A stretch of 64,000 nucleotides of DNA from Clostridiales bacterium (lineage in GTDB: Bacteria > Bacillota_A > Clostridia > Oscillospirales > Oscillospiraceae), in NCBI GenBank assembly GCA_004553625.1, contig SFKX01000003.1, positions 62,001 through 126,000 on the forward strand. The letters are read 5' to 3'. Shown piece by piece: positions 58,780 to 64,000 of this stretch. Each line of letters begins with the position of its first letter. Position 1 is the stretch's first letter. The notes below the pieces were generated by a model. It had not been told where the DNA came from. It did no database searches and worked only from the letters and a program-made list of their open reading frames with translations. The position numbers and the translations under genes were made by a program.

Positions 58780-59940
58780 CTACCTGCCGTAAAGTGAGGC
58801 GCGGGTTGGTTTTGGTCGGTATTTTATGCCTGAGACCAGGCCCATTGCGGCAAACATCGAAAACAGCGAGGAACCGCCGTAGCTGAAAAACGGCAGCGTT
58901 ATGCCGATGACCGGCGCTATGCCTATGCACATGCTGACGTTCTCAAAGGTCTGGAATACGACCGTTGCAGCGACCCCGAAGCACACGAGCATGGACATCG
59001 TGTTCCCGGAGCGGAGGCCGACCTGGATACAGCGTATGACGATTATCATGAGCAGCAGAAGCACGAGACAGGCGCCTATCATGCCAAGCTCCTCTCCCAC
59101 AACGGCAAAGATGAAGTCCGTGTGTTTACCGGGGATGGCGGTGGACTGGCTCTGCGTACCTTCGCCCAGACCCGTTCCGGTGAGCTGGCCGGATGCCAGC
59201 GCGATCTTGGACTGGTTCTGCTGCCAGTTGATTCCCGTGTTGTCAGGGTCAATGCTGGAATCATAGGGGGCCAAAATCCTGTCCTTCTGATAATCCTCAA
59301 GGAAATAGGTCCAGAGGATGGGGACCATCCCAGCCAGGGCGGCGAGCCCTATGATAAACCAGTATATCCTCACGCCCGCGACGAATAGCATGACGGCGAA
59401 GATGAAGAAATACACCAGCGCGCTGCCCAGGTCCTGCGCCGTGACCAGGATGAGTCCGAACATGAGAACGAAGTGCACAACTATCTGCGCGATAGACGTC
59501 ACGGAGTTGAGGTTCTTATATTCTTTCAGATAAGACAGCTGCTTTGCCATCACGATTATGAAGGCGATCTTGACGATCTCCGTCGGCTGAATACCAATGC
59601 CGAAGAAACGCAGCCAGCCGTTGTTGCCGGTGTCGCTTTGCGCGCCGAAGAAAATGAGCGATATGAGCAGCGCCGCGCTCAGGCCATAGAGCCAGGCCCA
59701 GTGCTGGGCGAAAATATCCACGTCTATGACCGTCATCGCAATAAAAAGCAGGACGCCGAGGCCGAGAGCCAGCGTCTGGACGATGACGTACTGCGCGGAG
59801 CCGTTCGCATATGACTGCGTGGCGCTGGCAATGACGATGATGCCGTAGACGGCGCAGATGACGCTCATCGTGAACAGGAACATATCCGCGCGCCGCACGA
59901 AGTCGCGCAGCAGCGGGAGCAATTTCTTCAATACCTTCAC
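58780..59940 (-). CDS. rodA: rod-shape SEDS glycosyltransferase RodA
   Basis: 386 residues with about ten membrane segments. Family segments: GIGIQPTEIVKIAFI, TAQDLGSALVYFFIF with the catalytic-type aspartate, GTQSQSTAIPGKHTDFIFA, and GITLPFFSYGGSS. It polymerises lipid II during elongation. It stands alone; its PBP partner is not adjacent, unlike the FHA-fused SEDS protein at 15.7-17.5 kb. GAGGTGAAGG precedes the ATG. Confidence 0.93.
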   Translation of the reverse strand: MKVLKKLLPLLRDFVRRADMFLFTMSVICAVYGIIVIASATQSYANGSAQYVIVQTLALGLGVLLFIAMTVIDVDIFAQHWAWLYGLSAALLISLIFFGAQSDTGNNGWLRFFGIGIQPTEIVKIAFIIVMAKQLSYLKEYKNLNSVTSIAQIVVHFVLMFGLILVTAQDLGSALVYFFIFAVMLFVAGVRIYWFIIGLAALAGMVPILWTYFLEDYQKDRILAPYDSSIDPDNTGINWQQNQSKIALASGQLTGTGLGEGTQSQSTAIPGKHTDFIFAVVGEELGMIGACLVLLLLMIIVIRCIQVGLRSGNTMSMLVCFGVAATVVFQTFENVSMCIGIAPVIGITLPFFSYGGSSLFSMFAAMGLVSGIKYRPKPTRASLYGR

Positions 59941-59975
59941 CTCGATCCAGCTCAGGCGTTTTACGCTAACATGGG

Positions 59976-60004
59976 ATTATATCATATTCTTTGACTTTAC
60001 GCAA
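59976..60004 (-). promoter_or_regulatory. promoter of rodA
   Basis: Minus strand: TTGCGT (60004-59999), 17-base spacer, TATAAT (59981-59976). Its -35 overlaps that of the divergent tsaE promoter. Confidence 0.82.
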
Positions 60005-60024
60005 CGGCTATGCCGGTGTATAAT
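59996..60024 (+). promoter_or_regulatory. promoter of tsaE-tsaB-upp
   Basis: TTTACG (59996-60001), 17-base spacer, TATAAT (60019-60024). Confidence 0.7.
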
Positions 60025-60047
60025 ATGCCGAAGAGAGGAGGCGGCAT

Positions 60048-60473
60048 ATGCGCGAGATCATTACCAAATGCGAGAAAGAGACGGAGCTTGCGGGCGAGCG
60101 CTTCGGCGCGGCCGTACCCGACGGCGCCGTCGTCGCCATGTATGGGGAGCTCGGCTCGGGCAAGACGGCCTTTGTCCGCGGCATGGCGCGCGGCATGGGC
60201 ATAGACTGCCGCGTCTCAAGCCCGACCTTTACCATAGTCAACGAGTACCTGGGAGAGCGCGAGCTCATCCACTTCGATATGTACCGTCTCGCCTCCGCGG
60301 ACGAGCTCTGGGATATCGGCTGGGAGGATTACCTCGCCAGGGGCGCGGTTTGCGCCGTCGAGTGGAGCGAAAACGTCGAGGGCGCCTTCTGCGGGGATGA
60401 GATAAGAGTAGTGTTTGAAAAGACCGGGGAAAGCTCCCGGCTCATCAGGATAGAGGGGGGATTCGAGTGCTGA
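60048..60473 (+). CDS. tsaE: tRNA t6A biosynthesis ATPase TsaE
   Basis: 141 residues. Walker A GELGSGKTAFVRGMA near residue 33; VSSPTFTIVNEYLG and HFDMYRL are the TsaE blocks; VEWSENV lies near the C-terminus. It helps TsaB and TsaD transfer the threonylcarbamoyl group to A37 of tRNAs. AGGAGG precedes the ATG. Overlaps tsaB by 7 bases. Confidence 0.95.
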   Translation: MREIITKCEKETELAGERFGAAVPDGAVVAMYGELGSGKTAFVRGMARGMGIDCRVSSPTFTIVNEYLGERELIHFDMYRLASADELWDIGWEDYLARGAVCAVEWSENVEGAFCGDEIRVVFEKTGESSRLIRIEGGFEC

Positions 60474-61168
60474 TACTGGGTTTGGAATCCTCGGCAAAGG
60501 CCGCATCCGCGGCGCTCTGCCGGGACGGAGAAGTGCTCGGGCTGTATACACAGTGCTCGGGCCTGACGCACAGCCGGACGCTGCTGCCAATGGTGGAGGA
60601 CCTCCTCAAAAACACCGAGACGCAGCTCGCGGATGTGGACGCCGTAGCCGTGGCGCGCGGCCCTGGCTCTTTCACGGGCATACGCATAGGTGTGGCGGCG
60701 GCGAAGGGCCTGTGCTGGGGCGCTCAGAAGCCGGCCATCGGGGTATCGACCCTGGCGGCCATGGCCTGGAACGGCATCGCCGCGGGCGAAGGTACGCTCG
60801 TCTGCTGCTGCATGGACGCCAGGCGTCAGCAGGTCTATAACGCGCTGTTCGAGATAAAAGACGGCAAACCCGCCAGGCTTGTTCCCGACCGGGCAATTTC
60901 GGTCGAAGAGCTCGCCGCGGAGCTGGAAAAATGCGAAAAACGCGTTTTTCTTGTTGGAGACGGGGCCAGGCTGTGCTATAATCGTCTGGGCGAACTGGGC
61001 ATCGCCTCAGTTCTGGCTCCGGAACCGGTCCTGCAGCAGAGCGCCTACGGCGTGTGCAGGGCGGCGGAGCTCGAGACCGCAGCCCCCGCTTCGGAGCTGC
61101 TGCCGGTATATCTGAGGCTGTCCCAGGCCGAGCGTGAGCGGCAGGCAAGGCTGTCGCGGACTAAATAA
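60467..61168 (+). CDS. tsaB: tRNA t6A biosynthesis protein TsaB
   Basis: 233 residues. ILGLESSAKAASAALCRDG and VARGPGSFTGIRIGVAAAKGL are the ASKHA-fold signatures of TsaB. It is the scaffold of the TsaD-TsaB-TsaE complex. GTG start at 60467 inside the end of tsaE. Its product modification is the substrate of TcdA (5.0 kb). tsaD and rimI are not in the window. Confidence 0.94.
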   Translation: MLILGLESSAKAASAALCRDGEVLGLYTQCSGLTHSRTLLPMVEDLLKNTETQLADVDAVAVARGPGSFTGIRIGVAAAKGLCWGAQKPAIGVSTLAAMAWNGIAAGEGTLVCCCMDARRQQVYNALFEIKDGKPARLVPDRAISVEELAAELEKCEKRVFLVGDGARLCYNRLGELGIASVLAPEPVLQQSAYGVCRAAELETAAPASELLPVYLRLSQAERERQARLSRTK

Positions 61169-61186
61169 AAAGGAGACGAAATACAC

Positions 61187-61816
61187 ATGAGCAATGTGCA
61201 CGTATTCGACCACCCCCTCATCCAGCACAAGCTGGCCATCCTGCGCGATAAGGACACGGGGGCCAAATCCTTCCGCGAGCTCGTCAGCGAGATCGCTATG
61301 CTGATGTGCTATGAGGCGACCCGCGACCTGCCCCTCAAGGAGGTCCAGGTCGAGACCCCGATGGGTACGGCCACCTGCCACCACATAGCCGGCAAGAAGC
61401 TCGCCGTCGTCCCCATCCTCCGCGCCGGCCTCGGCATGGTGGACGGAATGGTCGCCATGATGCCGAACGTCAAGGTGGGCCACATCGGCCTCTACCGTGA
61501 CCCCAACACGCTCGAGCCCGTCAAGTACTACTTCAAAATGCCGCCCGATATCCAGGAGAGAGACGCCATCATCGTCGACCCGATGCTCGCCACCGGCGGC
61601 AGCGCGGCCGCCGCGGCCATGTTCCTCAAGGAAGTCGGCGTCAAGCACATAAAGCTCATGAGCATCATCGGCGCGCCCGAGGGCGTGGAGAGGATGCAGG
61701 CCGAACACCCGGACGTGGATATCTACGTCGCCGCCCTGGACGAAAAGCTCAACGATCACGGCTACATCGTCCCCGGCCTCGGCGACGCCGGCGACAGGAT
61801 CTTCGGCACGAAATAA
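61187..61816 (+). CDS. upp: uracil phosphoribosyltransferase
   Basis: 209 residues, the classic Upp length. VVPILRAGLGMVDGM is the conserved active-site loop and AIIVDPMLATGGSA the PRPP-binding motif; YIVPGLGDAGDRIFGT is the C-terminal uracil-binding end. It makes UMP from uracil and PRPP. Probably co-transcribed with tsaE-tsaB; AAGGAGA precedes the ATG. Confidence 0.97.
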   Translation: MSNVHVFDHPLIQHKLAILRDKDTGAKSFRELVSEIAMLMCYEATRDLPLKEVQVETPMGTATCHHIAGKKLAVVPILRAGLGMVDGMVAMMPNVKVGHIGLYRDPNTLEPVKYYFKMPPDIQERDAIIVDPMLATGGSAAAAAMFLKEVGVKHIKLMSIIGAPEGVERMQAEHPDVDIYVAALDEKLNDHGYIVPGLGDAGDRIFGTK

Positions 61817-61838
61817 ACCTTTTATACGCCAAACAAAA

Positions 61839-61874
61839 CGCCCTCCGGCTTCTCGCCGGAGGGCGCGTTTTTTT
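61839..61874. terminator. terminator after upp, possibly bidirectional
   Basis: CGCCCTCCGGC / GCCGGAGGGCG stem followed by CGTTTTTTT on the plus strand, and by GTTTTGTTT on the minus strand for the convergent membrane protein gene. Confidence 0.88.
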
Positions 61875-61883
61875 ATCTTTCGC

Positions 61884-62330
61884 TCAGAGCAGGATGCCTG
61901 CAAAACACTGGCAGGCCAGGTACATGCCCGCGCCCACGCAGACCGGGGCGAGGATGAAGGATTTGCCGGAGACCATGCGATCCTTTATCGTGTTGAAAAG
62001 GAAGGCCATGACGGTGAACAATGCTCCGGCGATGACGCCCAGCCTCAGGGCCTCGCCTATGCCGCTCGTCAGGCCCGCCGCCCAGGGCAGCAGCCAGAAG
62101 GTCAGCACGGCCAGCACCGCCGTCAGAAGCCAATCGCGCTTCGGCACGTGTTTCCACTCCAGGTAGCAGTCAATTACCAGCGCGGCCGCGCAGACCGCCG
62201 CCAGGTTCGGGATATCGATAAGCGGCAGTATCGCCTGCGGCATGAAGGTTCGCACAAGCATGAGCACAAGGCAGATGAGCCCCACGACCCCGGCCAGTAC
62301 AGTATTGAGCTTATAAGTAACAGCTTTCAT
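61884..62330 (-). CDS. small membrane protein of unknown function, next to FMN-binding protein
   Basis: 148 residues, four to five membrane segments (LAGVVGLICLVLMLVRTFM, NLAAVCAAALVIDCYL, DWLLTAVLAVLTFWLLPWA, LGVIAGALFTVMAFLF, ILAPVCVGAGMYLA). No catalytic motif or known family recognised. It lies 20 bases downstream of the FMN-binding protein gene with AAAGGAGAAG before the ATG, so it is probably its partner in the membrane, perhaps for quinone or flavin redox chemistry; that is inference. Confidence 0.75.
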   Translation of the reverse strand: MKAVTYKLNTVLAGVVGLICLVLMLVRTFMPQAILPLIDIPNLAAVCAAALVIDCYLEWKHVPKRDWLLTAVLAVLTFWLLPWAAGLTSGIGEALRLGVIAGALFTVMAFLFNTIKDRMVSGKSFILAPVCVGAGMYLACQCFAGILL

Positions 62331-62350
62331 ACTCTTCTCCTTTCAGCCGT

Positions 62351-64000
62351 TCAGCCCAGCGTCAGGTCCACGGGGACCATGTTGTCAAAGGAAGCCCGGA
62401 TGGCAGAGAGGATGTCGCCGTGGCTGTCGTTCAGGCTCATAGTGGCGGAACTCGTGATGTCGGCCAGCATGGCCTTCTCCTCATCCGTCAGCGCCGCGTA
62501 CTTCTCGGCGTCGCCCTCGCCGCTGCTCGACTCCTTGAGCGGGCGGCCGTTGGCGTCGGAGCAGTACTTCGCGAACCACTCCTCGACCTCGTCCACAGTC
62601 TTGCCCACGAAGAGCTTCTGGAAGGCGTCCATCTGCTCGCTCCAGGTTCCGGTACCCATGACGTAGGTCTCGCCCCTGTCGCGCTTCGTGACCCAGCCCG
62701 CTACCTCCTCGGTGAACTGATCCTCAGTGTCGGGAGTGGTGCCGTCCACCACGGCGTCGTGGTTCGAGTCGTTGTTGTAGCCGCCCTGGCCGGGCCAGCC
62801 GCTGAAGTGCGGCATCTCTGCGCCGTCATAGTTCGGCGTCGCGTACTCGAGCTGGTCTACGTAGATGGCGACGATCCTGCCTTCGCTGTCGAACAGCGTG
62901 TTGGCAAAGACCTGGTTGATGCTGTAGACCGGCGTGCCAGTGTCGTCCGAGCCGGGGCCCATGCGCACGGTGTTGGAGAGGCCGAGGCCCATACCCGTCG
63001 CGGTCATGGCGCCGAGCGGCACGCGGTTCTCATAGGCCTTGCGGATGGCGGAGAGGATATCGCCATGGCTGTCGTTCAGGCTCATGGTGGCGGAGCTCGT
63101 GACGTCGGCCAGCATGGCCTTCTCGTCGTCGGTCAGCGCCGCGTACTTCTCCGCGTCGCCCTCGCCTGAGCTGTTCTCAGTGAGCGGGCGGCCGTTGGCG
63201 TCGGAGCAGTACTTCGCGAACCACTCCTCGACCTCATCGACGGTCATGCCCACGAAAAGGCGCTGGAAAGCATCCATCTGCTCGTGCCAGGTGCCGGTAC
63301 CCATGACGTAGTCATCGCCCCTGTCGCGCTTGGTGGTCCAGCCTGCGACCTCCTCGGTGAACTGCTCCTCCGTGTCCGGGGTCGTTCCGTCCACCACGGC
63401 GTCGTGGTTCGAGTCGTTGTTGTAGCCGCCCTGGCCGGGCCAGCCGCTGAAGTGCGGCATGGACGCGCCGTCGTAGTTCGGCGTGGCGTACTCGAGCTGG
63501 TCGACGTAGATGGAGAGGATCTTGCCCTCGCCGTCGAACACGACGTTGGCAAAGACCTGGTTGATGCTGTAAACGGGCGTACCCGTATCGTCGGAGCCGG
63601 GACCCATGCGCACGGTGTTGGAGAGTCCAAAGCCCTGATAGGCCTCAGCTGCGGTCTGCGCAGCCTGAGTCGGCTCAGGAGTGGTCTCCGGCTCGGGCTC
63701 GGGGCTGGTGCCGGATATGGCGTTCTTGACGGCGTTGATGATGCCGTTGCTGGTGTAGGTCGCGCCGGAGACGACGTCCACGTCCGGCGAGTTCGCCGCG
63801 ACGATGGCCGCAGGTATCTGCTCGAGCGCCGCGCCCGCTATCTCGGGCGTATCGCTGTTCGACACGACCTCGACCGCGGTGATAGTGTCGCCGTCCATGG
63901 TGACGGAGACCGTGATGGGACCCATGAAGCCGTCGGCCGTGCCGGTGAGCGCTCCGCCGGCGCTGCCCGCGCTCTCCAGCGCGTTCTTGACGGCGTTGAT
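62351..64000 (-). CDS. surface FMN-binding-domain protein with tandem repeats (5' end outside window)
   Basis: At least 549 residues; the frame stays open to the window edge. The visible order is: end of an FMN_bind domain (INAVKNAL), a second FMN_bind domain with the flavinylation motif SGATYTS (bases 63749-63769), a Pro/Glu/Thr linker, then two ~196-residue repeats (GLSNTVRMGPGSDDTG, HFSGWPGQGGYNNDSN, EVEEWFAKYCSDANGRP, SATMSLNDSHGDI). FMN_bind threonines are covalently flavinylated by ApbE-type enzymes in extracytoplasmic electron transfer. The repeat domain is not one I can name. The signal sequence must lie outside the window. Confidence 0.85.
   Translation of the reverse strand: MNAVKNALESAGSAGGALTGTADGFMGPITVSVTMDGDTITAVEVVSNSDTPEIAGAALEQIPAAIVAANSPDVDVVSGATYTSNGIINAVKNAISGTSPEPEPETTPEPTQAAQTAAEAYQGFGLSNTVRMGPGSDDTGTPVYSINQVFANVVFDGEGKILSIYVDQLEYATPNYDGASMPHFSGWPGQGGYNNDSNHDAVVDGTTPDTEEQFTEEVAGWTTKRDRGDDYVMGTGTWHEQMDAFQRLFVGMTVDEVEEWFAKYCSDANGRPLTENSSGEGDAEKYAALTDDEKAMLADVTSSATMSLNDSHGDILSAIRKAYENRVPLGAMTATGMGLGLSNTVRMGPGSDDTGTPVYSINQVFANTLFDSEGRIVAIYVDQLEYATPNYDGAEMPHFSGWPGQGGYNNDSNHDAVVDGTTPDTEDQFTEEVAGWVTKRDRGETYVMGTGTWSEQMDAFQKLFVGKTVDEVEEWFAKYCSDANGRPLKESSSGEGDAEKYAALTDEEKAMLADITSSATMSLNDSHGDILSAIRASFDNMVPVDLTLG
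62396..62983 (-). repeat. tandem coding repeat, second copy (C-terminal)
   Basis: 588 bases (196 codons) of the FMN-binding protein gene, aligned without gaps at an offset of 645 bases to the copy at 63041-63628; most codons are identical. Confidence 0.85.
63041..63628 (-). repeat. tandem coding repeat, first copy
   Basis: The partner of 62396-62983. Long exact matches at DNA level point to a recent duplication or gene conversion. Confidence 0.85.

Noticed and set aside
62396..63628. The 645-base-offset repeat as a mobile element or assembly artefact
   Set aside because: The copies stay in frame, differ at scattered positions and follow domain borders, which fits an internal duplication.
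1..64000. CRISPR arrays, insertion sequences, prophage or defence islands
   Set aside because: No repeated spacers, transposase or phage motifs seen; gene order is typical core genome.

Overview
The window reads as a chromosomal segment of a GC-rich, spore-forming anaerobic Firmicute of the Clostridia, most likely an Oscillospiraceae (Oscillibacter/Lawsonibacter-like) gut bacterium. Support: sporulation genes (spoIIR, yabP, yabQ), the Firmicute block hprK-murB-rapZ-yvcK-whiA, a CarD regulator, a four-cysteine L28, indolepyruvate:ferredoxin oxidoreductase and an EFR1-type ferredoxin. The species assignment is inference from gene content and composition. ATA (Ile) and AGG (Arg) codons are common by eye despite the high GC. 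No tRNA, rRNA, insertion sequence, phage or CRISPR was seen, so this looks like core genome. No gap between genes exceeds 300 bases.

Layout. 0-5 kb: end of a TetR regulator, a short pyruvate kinase-like gene, a NYN-domain RNase plus metallophosphoesterase (minus strand), and a membrane-anchored PpiC foldase. 5-10.5 kb: tcdA, a transglutaminase-like lipoprotein, a GNAT acetyltransferase, purB, then murT-gatD (lipid II amidation). 10.6-14.4 kb: a free-standing 42-codon gene, a macro-domain protein, an RluA-type pseudouridine synthase, an exported unknown, and yabP-yabQ-divIC-yabR. 14.4-18.5 kb: a class B PBP translationally coupled to an FHA-FtsW/RodA fusion; divergent from it a NusG_II protein and a Gx transporter. 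18.5-29.8 kb: a long purine operon purE-C-F-M-N, a PurO-like IMP cyclohydrolase, a stand-alone AICAR transformylase, purD and purL, behind a leader with a likely attenuator. With purB nearby it covers nearly all of PRPP to IMP; purK is not present.

29.9-42.9 kb: spoIIR behind a sigma-F-type promoter; iorAB divergent from a GntR/FadR regulator; a glycerate 2-kinase; a minus-strand operon hypB - AlkZ-like glycosylase - 895-residue Fe-S/FAD oxidoreductase - hypA; divergently a MoxR ATPase and VWA protein followed by pyrophosphatase. 43.5-50.1 kb: cytidylate kinase-like protein, an LTA synthase-like sulfatase with an EFR1 ferredoxin, carD, and two tandem CNNM/CorC membrane proteins. 50.1-58.3 kb: minus-strand operon hprK-murB-rapZ-yvcK-whiA-dnaE. 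58.4-64 kb: rpmB, rodA, tsaE-tsaB-upp, and a small membrane protein downstream of a large surface FMN-binding protein with two near-identical repeats, cut by the window end.

Themes: cell wall synthesis and amidation (murB, murT/gatD, PBP, two SEDS proteins, LTA-like synthase), purine synthesis, carbon regulation (hprK, rapZ, yvcK), sporulation, and anaerobic redox chemistry (iorAB, Hyp proteins, EFR1, FMN-binding protein). Genes are tightly packed: at least twelve neighbouring pairs overlap by 4 bases (ATGA or GTGA). Many intergenic regions carry readable sigma-A promoters with 16-18 base spacers and hairpin terminators.
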